Made by a program: the position numbers and the translations under genes. Positions 21,033 to 28,659 of a stretch of 35,069 nucleotides of DNA are shown here, in pieces. The notes beneath the pieces are model-generated. The model searched no databases, had not been told where the DNA came from, and was given only the letters and a program-made list of their open reading frames with translations. Positions within the stretch are counted from its first letter, which is position 1, and every line of letters starts with the position of its first letter. The DNA is from Haemophilus paraphrohaemolyticus (GTDB taxonomy: Bacteria > Pseudomonadota > Gammaproteobacteria > Enterobacterales > Pasteurellaceae), in assembly GCF_002015045.1 (NCBI RefSeq), contig NZ_MUXX01000024.1, positions 1 to 35,069 of the forward strand, in the 5' to 3' direction.

Positions 21033-21878
21033 TTAATAAAGCAACGAATAAAGCTGTCGTCTAAATTTCGGTACAATTGGATCATTACCCAATGCAGATA
21101 AAATCGCTAAAAATTGCGTTTTTAATTCGCCATTAGCAACCGAAAGATCGGATTTTAACCAATCAAACAACAGCGTTAATGCCTCTTCATTTTTGCCCGC
21201 TTGATGCAATTGGTTCGCTAGTTTAATCGCAACTTCAGGCGTTTTATTGCTTACATAATCAGCTTGAAGTTGTTGTAATTCTGGCGATTCAGCAGCTTGC
21301 TCTAATAATTCAATTTGCGACTGTAAACCGTGCCAACGGCTATCTCTATCTTGAATAGGAATCGCTTTTAAGATTTCTTTTGCCTCTTCCATTTTTTTCA
21401 TCACGATATAGGTTTCAGCATAAAGCAAGGCGAAATCGCTGTTTTTCTTATCCGATAATTCCCATGCAGATTTTAAAAGTGGCAAGGCTTCCGCATAACG
21501 CTCATCTTGTAATAATTCTAAGGCTTGATTGAATTTTAAATCTTGCTCTTTGGGCAAAATATTAGCTAAACGAATGCGTAACTCTTGCTCGCTTACCGCA
21601 CCTTGAATCATATCGACAGGCTGCCCATCGGCAAACAGATACATCGTTGGGATAGCTTGAATACGAAACTGCATTGCCAACTCACGCTGTTCATCGCAAT
21701 TCACTGTTGCCAATAAAAACTGATTCGGATGCTCATCGGCAAGGCGGCGAAGGAGTGAATCCATCTCAATAGATGCCATTTCACGCGGTGAGACAAAGTT
21801 AAACACTACAGGCATTTGTGAGGCTGCCGCCCAAACTTCGCTAAAATTACTTTCGTTTACGTTAATAATGTAGTCCAT
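21033..21878 (-). CDS. cnoX: Thioredoxin-domain co-chaperone CnoX (YbbN)
   Basis: CnoX (YbbN/trxSC) is a chaperedoxin that protects unfolded proteins under oxidative stress and hands them to GroEL or DnaK. The 281-residue protein has a thioredoxin fold (about 1-110, including VNCDEQRELAMQFRIQAIPTMYLFADG) followed by TPR-like helices (about 115-281). The active-site position reads SPREM, so the CxxC pair is absent. I chose MDYIINVN at 21878 rather than the longer upstream frame. Confidence 0.86.
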   Translation of the reverse strand: MDYIINVNESNFSEVWAAASQMPVVFNFVSPREMASIEMDSLLRRLADEHPNQFLLATVNCDEQRELAMQFRIQAIPTMYLFADGQPVDMIQGAVSEQELRIRLANILPKEQDLKFNQALELLQDERYAEALPLLKSAWELSDKKNSDFALLYAETYIVMKKMEEAKEILKAIPIQDRDSRWHGLQSQIELLEQAAESPELQQLQADYVSNKTPEVAIKLANQLHQAGKNEEALTLLFDWLKSDLSVANGELKTQFLAILSALGNDPIVPKFRRQLYSLLY

Positions 21879-21923
21879 AAAAATTTTCTTTTGATGTTGA
21901 GGAATGCTCAACATATTGGGGTA

Positions 21924-22247
21924 TTAATATGCCGTTTCAATAGGCAAGCCCGCATGCACCCAGCCGTCAAAACCGCCTTTTACGCTATATACTTGCTCAA
22001 AACCCTGCTCAACTAAAAACTGAGCAGTATTACGACTACTCACGCCATGATAACACATAATAATCAACGGCTCGTCATAATCGACTTCATCTAACAAATG
22101 CCCGTAACTTTCATTGGTTAAATGAAAAGCTTCTTGGGCGTGACTATAAGCGTAACGACGGGCATCGCGAATATCGCAAAGCGTACCGCCTTCATTTTCA
22201 ACTAATTCAAATGCCTGTTCTGGTGTAATTTCTGTAAAGGTTTCCAT
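21924..22247 (-). CDS. glpE: Thiosulfate sulfurtransferase GlpE
   Basis: A 107-residue single-domain rhodanese. [16 protein letters not shown] at the N-terminus and the active-site loop [15 protein letters not shown] with Cys65, the same position as in E. coli GlpE, support the call. It transfers sulfane sulfur from thiosulfate to cyanide or dithiols in vitro; the physiological acceptor is unclear. The ATG at 22247 has a GAGGATAAA ribosome site; a longer in-frame start at 22286 has none. cnoX follows 45 bases on. Confidence 0.9.
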   Translation of the reverse strand: METFTEITPEQAFELVENEGGTLCDIRDARRYAYSHAQEAFHLTNESYGHLLDEVDYDEPLIIMCYHGVSSRNTAQFLVEQGFEQVYSVKGGFDGWVHAGLPIETAY

Positions 22248-22316
22248 TTTATCCTCGAAATAAAAAATTGCTGAAATATACCACAAAATAAGAGTAAGAA
22301 TTCCTATTATTTCAAG

Positions 22317-22344
22317 TTGAATTTCCGAAAATGTTGCGTATAAT
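22317..22344 (+). promoter_or_regulatory. Predicted exbB-exbD-tonB promoter
   Basis: TTGAAT is followed after 16 bases by a perfect TATAAT. The start codon is about 58 bases further on. These operons are usually Fur-repressed. The sequence around the -10 is AT-rich, but I see no good 19-base Fur box. Confidence 0.6.
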
Positions 22345-22402
22345 TAAGAACTATTTTCAACTGCAACAAAATTCCCTTTATATTTTAAGGATTGAGGAAC
22401 TT

Positions 22403-22852
22403 ATGGATCAACTATTTCAATTTCTACAAAACTACATCGACTATATCATTTTAGGCTTATTATCATTGATGAGTGTTGTGCTGGTTTGGAAAATCATCGA
22501 ACGCATTATGTTTTACAAAAGCTTAGATGTGAAGAGCTACCAAACTCAAGAGGAACTCGAAATTGACCTCACAACCAATCTCACTACCATTTCAACCATC
22601 GGTGCAAACGCACCTTATATCGGTTTATTAGGTACGGTAATTGGTATTCTTCTTACCTTCTACGAATTGGGGCACGCAGGAGGGGACATTGATGCAGCGT
22701 CAATAATGGTGCATTTATCACTCGCATTAAAAGCAACTGCCGCGGGTATTTTAGTCGCGATTCCTGCGATGATGTTCTACAGCGGTTTCAACCGTAAAGT
22801 AGATGAAAACAAATTAAAATGGCAAGCATTACACGCTCGTAAAGCAGCTTAA
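22403..22852 (+). CDS. exbB: TonB-system energiser ExbB
   Basis: ExbB and ExbD form the proton-driven motor that energises TonB for outer-membrane uptake of iron, haem and transferrin iron. The 149-residue protein is the short TolQ/ExbB type. It has spans near 12-32, 72-92 and 113-135, with [20 protein letters not shown] in the second and [18 protein letters not shown] before the third. The ATG at 22403 has GAGGAAC upstream; the longer in-frame start at 22331 lies in the promoter region. exbD follows 30 bases on, after an uptake-signal-like AAGCGGTC. Confidence 0.96.
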   Translation: MDQLFQFLQNYIDYIILGLLSLMSVVLVWKIIERIMFYKSLDVKSYQTQEELEIDLTTNLTTISTIGANAPYIGLLGTVIGILLTFYELGHAGGDIDAASIMVHLSLALKATAAGILVAIPAMMFYSGFNRKVDENKLKWQALHARKAA

Positions 22853-22882
22853 TAAGCGGTCAAAAAATTTACGAGGTTTACC

Positions 22883-23269
22883 ATGAAAAAATTTGATGAA
22901 ATTAACATCATTCCTTTCATTGATATTATGTTGGTGTTGCTGGCCATTGTGTTAGTTACCGCCTCATTTATTTCACAAGGGAAAATTCAGGTTAATGTGC
23001 CGAAAGCAAGCACTACACAAACTGTAAAAGCAGATGATTTAGCGAAACTGGTGACCATTACTGCTGAGAACCAATTCTTCTTTAATGACCAGCCTGTCGA
23101 TACCGAGCAGCTAAAAAATGAAATCGGCACTTGGGCGAAAGACCAAAAAGTCACGCTGAAAGTGGATGGTGCGGTGCGTTTTGATAAATTCGTAGAGCTT
23201 ACGGATTTATTGGCTGCGAGCGAAATCAAAAATGTTGCAATTATGACCCGTAAAGATAACGGCAAGTAG
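22883..23269 (+). CDS. exbD: TonB-system energiser ExbD
   Basis: The 128-residue partner of ExbB. It has a short cytoplasmic N-terminus, one membrane helix with the protonatable Asp14 ([19 protein letters not shown]) and a periplasmic domain ending with [18 protein letters not shown]. Asp14 corresponds to Asp25 of E. coli ExbD. The gene sits between exbB and tonB, six bases before the latter. Confidence 0.96.
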   Translation: MKKFDEINIIPFIDIMLVLLAIVLVTASFISQGKIQVNVPKASTTQTVKADDLAKLVTITAENQFFFNDQPVDTEQLKNEIGTWAKDQKVTLKVDGAVRFDKFVELTDLLAASEIKNVAIMTRKDNGK

Positions 23270-23275
23270 GGCGAT

Positions 23276-24157
23276 ATGAATAAACGAAATTCTCGCATCG
23301 GCTTGGCAGGTTCTATCGTCTTTCATACTGTGATTGTCAGTGCGATTTTAATTGCAACCAAGCAAACCGTGCTTAGTGATCAGATTGATGATATGCAAGA
23401 AGTCAGTAGCATTTCAATGGAAATGTTAGCGGGTGTAGCTGAACAACCACAAGTTGCCGTTGCACCAGATGTCGATGAAACAGTGAAAGAAGAAGAGGCA
23501 AAGCCTGAAGAAAAGGCAGAGGAAAAAATAGAAGAGCCGAAGCCAGACCCTATCACAGAGCCTGAGCCGATTAAAAAAGTGGTGAAAAAAGAGAAACCCA
23601 AAGAGCCACCAAAACCAAAAGAACCACCAAAAGAGAAGCCGAAAAAAGTTGAAAAACCAGTTAAAGCATTGGAAAAAGGCAAAGAAGTTAAACAAGGCAT
23701 TGTGGCAAAAGCCCAACCGAATATCCCTCAAAGCCAAACACCAAAAGAAGGTGTTGTGAATGGTAGCCAAAATGGAAAAGGGAATGTAGGCTCCTCCAAA
23801 GGTGCTGAAAATGGCAATGCAGCGAAAGGGAATGACAGCAGTGGTGTAGGTAATGGATCAGTGGTTTCAGGTACTGAAATTAATGCCTATAAATCCGTTT
23901 TACAGCGAGCCTTACAACGTCAAGCAAATAATGCTTACCCAACGCGTGAACGAATGATGCGAAAAATGGGCACGGTAACACTTAGTTTTACTGTTTCTCC
24001 AGCGGGGCAATTAACAAACGTGAGTGTGGTTAGCTCATCAGGTAATAGCAACTTAGATGCTGCCGCAGTTAAAGCCGCACAATCGACGAAAACATCACCG
24101 CCGCCAGCAGGTTTCCCAAATCACGTGACGGTACCAGTAAAATTCTCGATTGAGTAA
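23276..24157 (+). CDS. tonB: Energy transducer TonB
   Basis: TonB spans the periplasm and opens TonB-dependent receptors. The 293-residue protein has an N-terminal anchor with Ser13 and His17 in the SxxxH pattern. A long Glu/Pro/Lys-rich segment follows (about 55-140, with PKEPPKPKEPPKEKP), then a Gly/Asn/Ser linker (about 155-200) and the C-terminal domain ending SFTVSPAGQLTNVSVVSSSG ... VPVKFSIE. The low-complexity middle gives long spurious open frames on the other strand. Confidence 0.95.
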   Translation: MNKRNSRIGLAGSIVFHTVIVSAILIATKQTVLSDQIDDMQEVSSISMEMLAGVAEQPQVAVAPDVDETVKEEEAKPEEKAEEKIEEPKPDPITEPEPIKKVVKKEKPKEPPKPKEPPKEKPKKVEKPVKALEKGKEVKQGIVAKAQPNIPQSQTPKEGVVNGSQNGKGNVGSSKGAENGNAAKGNDSSGVGNGSVVSGTEINAYKSVLQRALQRQANNAYPTRERMMRKMGTVTLSFTVSPAGQLTNVSVVSSSGNSNLDAAAVKAAQSTKTSPPPAGFPNHVTVPVKFSIE

Positions 24158-24190
24158 TCATTCATCATTGTGAGCTTAAGTGCTATCATC

Positions 24191-24249
24191 AAGCGGTGAC
24201 ATTTTGCAAAAACTTGCAGAATCTCACCGCTTAGTTTTACATATTTATT
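24191..24249 (+). terminator. Terminator after tonB built from uptake-signal arms
   Basis: AAGCGGTGA (24191-24199) pairs with TCACCGCTT (24234-24242), and TTTT follows soon after. Internal bases (ATTTTGCA...TGCAGAAT) can extend the structure. The arms are uptake-signal cores in inverted orientation, a known Pasteurellaceae terminator style. Confidence 0.6.
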
Positions 24250-24262
24250 TAAGGAAAAACAA

Positions 24263-24769
24263 ATGGCAGATCCACATATCAAATCTCCGATGGATTTTTG
24301 GGATTATCTTACCGTAATTATTTACCGCTCAGGCTTTGTGCTAGCGACGCTTGCCGTCTTATTACTGCCTTATCAATCAGGCTTTGCATTAAAAGGCTTG
24401 TTGCTTGCAGGCACAATGCTTGGTTCATCTTTGCATTTGTACCTCAAACAATTTCGCCTAATTTTCCAATTTGCGGTATGGATAGGGTTACTTTGCTTTA
24501 TCTTCGGTGTGCCAATACTTGCATTGGGGGCAATGCTACTGGTTGTTGGCGGGCTGAGTTATAAAGAGTATTTCTGCTTTCGTGTTTTTGGATTAAATTT
24601 TCAACCGATTTTTGTTGCCGTGCTTTGGTTTGCTTTTGTCTTTGAGCAACTTGTACTCGTTCAAATTTTCTCAGTGATTATTAGCATCCTATTACTCATC
24701 CTCTCCATTCAAAAATGGCGAATGCCATTGTATTTTGATATTGGAGATAAAACGAAATATCAGGTTTAA
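24263..24769 (+). CDS. DUF2301-family membrane protein
   Basis: A 168-residue membrane protein with about five or six hydrophobic segments and little soluble sequence. PHIKSPMDFWDYLTVIIYR at the start and GLSYKEYFCFRVFGLNFQP in the middle match my memory of the DUF2301 family, common in gamma-proteobacteria and cyanobacteria and of unknown role. It has a good AAGGAAAAA ribosome site. It is separated from tonB by a hairpin and ends at a terminator shared with the convergent cmoB. Confidence 0.7.
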   Translation: MADPHIKSPMDFWDYLTVIIYRSGFVLATLAVLLLPYQSGFALKGLLLAGTMLGSSLHLYLKQFRLIFQFAVWIGLLCFIFGVPILALGAMLLVVGGLSYKEYFCFRVFGLNFQPIFVAVLWFAFVFEQLVLVQIFSVIISILLLILSIQKWRMPLYFDIGDKTKYQV

Positions 24770-24774
24770 ATAAA

Positions 24775-24817
24775 AAACCCTTAGCATCTCAATTTTTTAC
24801 GCTAGGGGTTTATATTT
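24775..24817. terminator. Bidirectional terminator between the DUF2301 gene and cmoB
   Basis: AAACCCTTAGC pairs with GCTAGGGGTTT (one T-G pair). A T-rich tail follows on the plus side and an A-rich one (TTTATTT on the minus strand) precedes, so it can serve both convergent genes. Confidence 0.85.
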
Positions 24818-25779
24818 TAAGCATTCGCCAAAATTACAGCACGTTTCGGTGCAGATAAGCCTTCAATGGTTTTGCTGTGATCTGTCGGGTCTAAGAAATC
24901 CACCAAACTCTCATTTTCTAACCAATCGGTTTTGCGTTGCTCTTCAAGTGTTGTTACGGCTTGATCCACACATCGCACATTCTTAAAGCCAACTTTTTCT
25001 AGCCAGTTAATTAGGCACGGTACAGATGGAATAAAATAGACGTTTTTCATTTTCGCATAACGATCGGCAGGCACAAGGCAGGTGTTCACATCGCCATCAA
25101 TCACTAAGGTTTCGAGGACTAGTTCGCCCCCTTTCATCAGTTGCGCTTTAAGCTGGGAAAGATGATCTAGCGGTGATTTTCGGTGATATAGTACGCCCAT
25201 TGAGAACACTGTGTCGAATGCCGCAAGCGGTTGCATTTGCTCAATACCAAGCGGAATCAAGTTCGCTCGGCGATCGTTGCCTAAGAGTTTGCGTACCACT
25301 TCAAATTGGCAGAGGAATAGCTCGGTTGGGTCAATGCCTACCACCATTTTTGCCCCTTCGCCCACCATTCGCCACATATGATAACCACTACCACAACCTA
25401 CATCTAAAATCATGCGATCTTTTAGCGGTGCAAGGTGTGGCAGCACACGATTCCATTTAAAATCAGAACGCCATTCGGTGTCGATATGAATACCGTGCAG
25501 GTGATACGGGCCTTTTCGCCATGGCATCAGTTGTTTTAAGTGATGGGTAATGCGTTGAATTTCGCCTGCTGAAAGCGGTTCGGTTGGAATGGATTCCACT
25601 TTATCTTTCAGGTTAATGCAAGCGGTCGAATTTGGCATAAAATCGACAATTTTTGCCCATTTGGCATAGTCGCCGTGGGTGTTTTTTTCCCACGCTTTGA
25701 GCTGGGCGGGAAGTGTTTCGAGCCACGCAGAGAGGTTTGTAGTGGCAATTTGTTTATAAAAAGGACGGAAGTCTATCAT
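24817..25779 (-). CDS. cmoB: tRNA U34 carboxymethyltransferase CmoB
   Basis: CmoB transfers a carboxymethyl group from carboxy-SAM, made by CmoA, to 5-hydroxyuridine at tRNA position 34, yielding cmo5U. The 320-residue protein has the N-terminal [20 protein letters not shown] and the SAM-type motif [34 protein letters not shown] and [16 protein letters not shown] follow, all characteristic. cmoA is not adjacent here. Confidence 0.96.
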   Translation of the reverse strand: MIDFRPFYKQIATTNLSAWLETLPAQLKAWEKNTHGDYAKWAKIVDFMPNSTACINLKDKVESIPTEPLSAGEIQRITHHLKQLMPWRKGPYHLHGIHIDTEWRSDFKWNRVLPHLAPLKDRMILDVGCGSGYHMWRMVGEGAKMVVGIDPTELFLCQFEVVRKLLGNDRRANLIPLGIEQMQPLAAFDTVFSMGVLYHRKSPLDHLSQLKAQLMKGGELVLETLVIDGDVNTCLVPADRYAKMKNVYFIPSVPCLINWLEKVGFKNVRCVDQAVTTLEEQRKTDWLENESLVDFLDPTDHSKTIEGLSAPKRAVILANA

Positions 25780-25899
25780 ATAGAATCAAGCGTAAAAAAG
25801 AATAAGGCATTTTAACAAACTTTGTTAGAAAAGCTAAAAAAATTACCGCTTGTAAGTAAGTTCTAGGGAGAAATGACGTTAAGGCGTGATAAGATATTG

Positions 25900-25942
25900 C
25901 CCTAATAAAAATTAGGTGAAAAAGATTTCTTTTTCACCTATC
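25900..25942 (-). terminator. Terminator of the hvf operon
   Basis: A perfect 12-bp stem (TAGGTGAAAAAG with CTTTTTCACCTA, loop of 4) lies 32 bases after the hvfC stop. On the minus strand it is followed by ATTTTTATT. This closes the operon before cmoB. Confidence 0.88.
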
Positions 25943-25973
25943 TAATATTGGAATACGTTTTTCTGAACAAAAT

Positions 25974-26690
25974 TTATCCCTCTTTAGGATAAAGCACTTC
26001 AGCATTAATCCAATTCACCCAAGTGTTTTCCAATAATGGAATTAAGGGGGTGCTATCTTCAACTACAGTGTTTAAGGCAGATAATACCTCTTCTAAAGAC
26101 GAAGGTTGTTCTTGTATATAACTTAATAGCCAAAAGTCAAGTTCAGATAAGCGTTGTTGCAGAATATTAAAATCGCTATCCCGCCATATAACAGCTTGTA
26201 TAGGGTTTTCATCAAATTGTTTAAAATTGCTTGATAAAAAATCGACTTCATAGCGTTTTAAATAAGCGGCATCAGATAACTGCATTACGCTATGCTTATC
26301 CCACTCAAATTTTTCAGGTACTTTTGCTAAAGAAACTTCTGCAAGTAATTGTGTATTTTCAAAATCCATCAATGCCAGTATATTGGCATCAAAACTCTCT
26401 TTTTCTTGACAAAATAAGAGAAATTCTCCAGCAATATCTTGAAAATAAGGCGAATGTGATTTTCCTGTTAATACAAACGCTTCTTTTGTCTGAGACCAAC
26501 TCTCAGCAGAAACGTGTTTAGGTGCTTCAACAAAACAACGGTCAATAAAACCAAAGATGTTATTTCGAACTAAGCGAGCGTAAACAGCGAGGCGATTCGG
26601 AGCATAACCATTTAGAGGTTGAGCATGAGCCAATCGAACGGCTGTGGCAAGTGCTTTTTGTGTTTCAATAAGCGAAGGTTTAGGCTGCAT
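25974..26690 (-). CDS. hvfC: HvfC: DUF2063-type partner of the MNIO enzyme
   Basis: A 238-residue protein. The N-terminal half is of the DUF2063 putative DNA-binding type ([11 protein letters not shown] ... [20 protein letters not shown]), despite the family label. The C-terminal part is a variable winged-helix-like region. In characterised MNIO systems (MbnBC, Hvf/bufferin) such partners bind the precursor leader and form a complex with the DUF692 enzyme. The gene overlaps the 3' end of hvfB by 11 bases and is the last gene before the operon terminator. Family assignment rests on the N-terminal half and on position. Confidence 0.82.
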   Translation of the reverse strand: MQPKPSLIETQKALATAVRLAHAQPLNGYAPNRLAVYARLVRNNIFGFIDRCFVEAPKHVSAESWSQTKEAFVLTGKSHSPYFQDIAGEFLLFCQEKESFDANILALMDFENTQLLAEVSLAKVPEKFEWDKHSVMQLSDAAYLKRYEVDFLSSNFKQFDENPIQAVIWRDSDFNILQQRLSELDFWLLSYIQEQPSSLEEVLSALNTVVEDSTPLIPLLENTWVNWINAEVLYPKEG

Positions 26691-27600
26691 AGGATATTAC
26701 CTCTTTTTGAGCATATTTTTGCTGTAGTTGTGCAATATGTTCAACTTCAGCATAAAGTTCTGCAAATGGAGGAAAGTTGAAATCACGCTCTAATAATGTT
26801 GGTGGAATGACGGGTAGTCGTTGATAGGCATATTCTAATAAATCCCACACAGTACCTTTTACTGCTTCACCGTGCGTATCAATTAATAATTCTGGTAAAT
26901 GGCGATATGCCCCTTTTATTTTATTAAATGATTCTCCTTCTAAATTCTCCACAACTTGTGCTGCAGAATGTTCTTCATCATGTCCTGCAATATGAATGTA
27001 ATTAACACGTTTCACATCTACTTGATCTAAAAAAACATAAGGATCAAGTAAACCGTGATTGACGCCATTTACATAAATATTATTTACATCTAAATGAATA
27101 CCACAATCCGCTTCTTGTGCAATAGCATTTAAAAATTCTACTTCATTCATTGTGCTGGTGGGAGAGTGTAAATAATAAGAGGTGTTTTCTAATGAAATTT
27201 GTAATCCTAAAAAATCTTGCACATAGCGGATTCTCTGTGCTACGTGTTTTACAGCTTCTTCAGTAAATGGCATAGGTAATAAATCATATAAATGCCCTTC
27301 ACATTCACAATAACTCAAATGTTCAGAAAAAAATGTCGAATTATATTGAGTCATTAATGCTTTAGTATTTTTTAATAACTCGCGATCAAGTGGTGCTTGC
27401 CCGCCTAATGAAAGTGATAGTCCGTGTACCGCAAGTGGATATCTTTCCGCTGCCTGATCAAATTTATAACGAGCAGCTCCCCCCATTTTTACCCAATTTT
27501 CTGGAGCAACTTCCATAAACTGAATCGCATTATTTGATGATAAATTCAAAAAATCATCTGCTAAATCTCGACGATATCCTAATCCTGCACCTTGTAACAT
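26680..27600 (-). CDS. hvfB: HvfB: DUF692/MNIO multinuclear iron oxidase
   Basis: A 306-residue TIM-barrel enzyme of the DUF692 (UPF0276) family, now called MNIO. These non-heme iron enzymes oxidatively rearrange cysteines of ribosomal peptides, for example into oxazolone/thioamide or thiooxazole groups that bind copper. Candidate metal ligands and family motifs are HGLSLSLG (59-66), SEHLSYC (92-98), LENTSYY (Glu138), [10 protein letters not shown] (169-178), [10 protein letters not shown] (His203, His207) and DTHGE (241-245). It follows hvfA after a long hairpin and overlaps hvfC, its expected partner. An AAGGA ribosome site lies 12 bases upstream of the ATG. The activity is inferred from the family. 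Confidence 0.9.
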   Translation of the reverse strand: MLQGAGLGYRRDLADDFLNLSSNNAIQFMEVAPENWVKMGGAARYKFDQAAERYPLAVHGLSLSLGGQAPLDRELLKNTKALMTQYNSTFFSEHLSYCECEGHLYDLLPMPFTEEAVKHVAQRIRYVQDFLGLQISLENTSYYLHSPTSTMNEVEFLNAIAQEADCGIHLDVNNIYVNGVNHGLLDPYVFLDQVDVKRVNYIHIAGHDEEHSAAQVVENLEGESFNKIKGAYRHLPELLIDTHGEAVKGTVWDLLEYAYQRLPVIPPTLLERDFNFPPFAELYAEVEHIAQLQQKYAQKEVISYAA

Positions 27601-27622
27601 AATTCTTTATTCCTTTTAATAC

Positions 27623-27650
27623 AACACTGGCGTAAATTTACACCAGTGTT
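27623..27650 (-). other. Intra-operon hairpin between hvfA and hvfB
   Basis: The 28 bases form two 14-base arms (AACACTGGTGTAAA and TTTACGCCAGTGTT on the minus strand) that pair end to end, with one U-G pair in the minus-strand RNA. On the plus strand the same position would be a C-A mismatch, so the structure is best in the operon transcript. No T run follows. It is placed where it could protect the hvfA message or reduce expression of the enzyme genes relative to the peptide. Confidence 0.75.
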
Positions 27651-27676
27651 ATTATGGCATCTAGATTTAAATACGA

Positions 27677-27964
27677 TTATTTAGAACCGCATTTACCCTC
27701 ACCACATTTACCTTCTGCAGCTTTTGGTTGGCTCGCACCGCATTTACCTTCACCACATTTACCTTCTGCGGCTTTTGTTTCGTTTGCACCACATTTGCCT
27801 TCTCCGCATTTACCTTCTGCAGCTTTTGTTTTCACACATTTATCACCTACACAAGGTGTTGCAGCTTTATCCGTACTGCTTGATTTTGATTCAGCGTGTG
27901 CAGCAGTAGCTACTGTCATCGTTAATGCTCCAGCTAATGCGGCTAAAGTAGATAATTTTTTCAT
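27677..27964 (-). CDS. hvfA: HvfA: secreted Cys-rich precursor peptide with EGKCG repeats
   Basis: A 95-residue peptide with a signal sequence (1-24, cut expected after AAHA) and a Ser/Lys/Ala-rich linker. Eight cysteines follow (38, 43, 53, 58, 70, 75, 87, 92). Six lie in EGKCG motifs, arranged as three tandem copies of KAAEGKCGEGKCG at a 17-residue period. This is the hallmark of Hvf/bufferin-type RiPP precursors, whose EGKCG cysteines are modified by an MNIO enzyme to bind copper. Cys38 and Cys43 lie outside the motif. The start follows AGGAG. The gene lies between hvfD and hvfB on one strand. The product is predicted to act in the periplasm. Confidence 0.9.
   Translation of the reverse strand: MKKLSTLAALAGALTMTVATAAHAESKSSSTDKAATPCVGDKCVKTKAAEGKCGEGKCGANETKAAEGKCGEGKCGASQPKAAEGKCGEGKCGSK
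27686..27838 (-). repeat. Three tandem 51-bp coding repeats in hvfA
   Basis: Units begin at 27686, 27737 and 27788, each encoding KAAEGKCGEGKCG plus a variable four-residue spacer (the unit nearest the stop is shorter). The exact 51-bp period allows unit gain or loss by slippage, so repeat number may vary between strains. Confidence 0.9.
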
Positions 27965-27998
27965 TTAAGTCTCCTAGAGTTTGATCTTGAATATATAG

Positions 27999-28454
27999 TT
28001 AGAGGAATTTTAACCAGCTTTTAGTTGGATAAACCTTCTTAATAAGCGTGTCTAAAGAGAGTTTCCCTGCTCCCTGCGTAATTAAGATTAATAAAGTTAC
28101 CACATAAATTAATGGTAATTTATAACCATTATCACAAACGTTATAACCTGAATCAGCGTGAATACTATACCACGCAACAGAGATTAAAATCGTTAAACCT
28201 AATGCACTAAAACGAGTTAGTACCCCGAATATTAGCAAGAAAGGGAGAATTAATTCTGCCCCCATTGCAACGTGCCAATTAATATCAGCAGGAATAAGAT
28301 TAAACGGAAAAGGAAAACGATCTTGTATTTCAGTAAACCAATTTTGACCATTCCATTTTTCTAGCCCTGCCTCTAAAAACTCCCATGCAAGAAAAAAGCG
28401 TAAAATCAATAAACTCACGCCGCTGCTGATACCTTGCATCTTACAATCTTTCAT
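27999..28454 (-). CDS. hvfD: HvfD: DoxX family membrane protein
   Basis: A 151-residue inner-membrane protein of the DoxX family with four hydrophobic segments (about 9-27, 55-75, 78-95, 112-132). RFFLAWEFLEAGLEKWNGQNW at the start and ADINWHVAMGAELILPFLLIFG are family features. DoxX proteins recur beside DUF692/DUF2063 genes in Hvf/bufferin operons; their role is not settled. It is the first gene of the operon here, with GAGGAAAAAG before the ATG, and 34 bases separate it from hvfA. Confidence 0.85.
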   Translation of the reverse strand: MKDCKMQGISSGVSLLILRFFLAWEFLEAGLEKWNGQNWFTEIQDRFPFPFNLIPADINWHVAMGAELILPFLLIFGVLTRFSALGLTILISVAWYSIHADSGYNVCDNGYKLPLIYVVTLLILITQGAGKLSLDTLIKKVYPTKSWLKFL

Positions 28455-28531
28455 CTTTTTCCTCTTATTGACTACCTATTTTATGAAATTATTTAGTTCA
28501 TTATGCTAGGAAATGTTTCCCAGTTATTCTA

Positions 28532-28560
28532 TTAGTCGGAGATAAGTCTTTTTTCTTACA
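28532..28560 (-). promoter_or_regulatory. Candidate ECF-sigma-type promoter of the hvf operon
   Basis: On the minus strand TGTAAG and CGACTAA are 16 bases apart, about 80 bases before the hvfD start. This layout resembles ECF-sigma promoters, including the GTAACC-N16-CGAA type reported for copper-linked SigF of Caulobacter. No sigma or anti-sigma gene is in this window, so this is a hypothesis. Confidence 0.3.
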
Positions 28561-28614
28561 CTTTTTTTTCAAAAAATCGAAAATATTATTTTTTGCAAAA
28601 ATGCAGATAACATT

Positions 28615-28645
28615 AAGGGCAAAGATTCTAATGATCTTTGCCCTT
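28615..28645. terminator. Terminator between ycaO and the hvf operon
   Basis: A perfect 12-bp stem (AAGGGCAAAGAT with ATCTTTGCCCTT, 7-base loop) lies 14 bases after the ycaO stop. T runs are stronger on the plus strand (TTTTATCTTTT), but the stem should also stop ycaO transcripts on the minus strand, making hvf a separate unit. Confidence 0.8.
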
Positions 28646-28659
28646 TTATCTTTTAATAA

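Noticed and set aside
21924..22247. Functional link of glpE with cnoX and trxB as a redox/sulfur operon
   Set aside because: They share a strand, but gaps of 45 and 75 bases and a hairpin between cnoX and trxB leave co-transcription unproven; no shared control is visible.
22338..22360. Fur box before exbB
   Set aside because: AT-rich bases near the -10 resemble one half-site only; the full 19-base pattern is not met.
22331..22402. Longer ExbB start at 22331
   Set aside because: It lies inside the predicted promoter and lacks a ribosome site; ATG 22403 has GAGGAAC and matches ExbB N-termini.
23380..23770. Two minus-strand frames rich in Phe/Gly or Phe/Leu opposite tonB
   Set aside because: They mirror the Glu/Pro/Lys-rich spacer of TonB; composition, not coding, explains the open frames.
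27654..27968. Plus-strand frame of 104 codons with a repeated SPHLPSAAF pattern
   Set aside because: It is the exact shadow of the hvfA repeat on the other strand, lacks a ribosome site, and hvfA has a signal peptide, good start and operon context.
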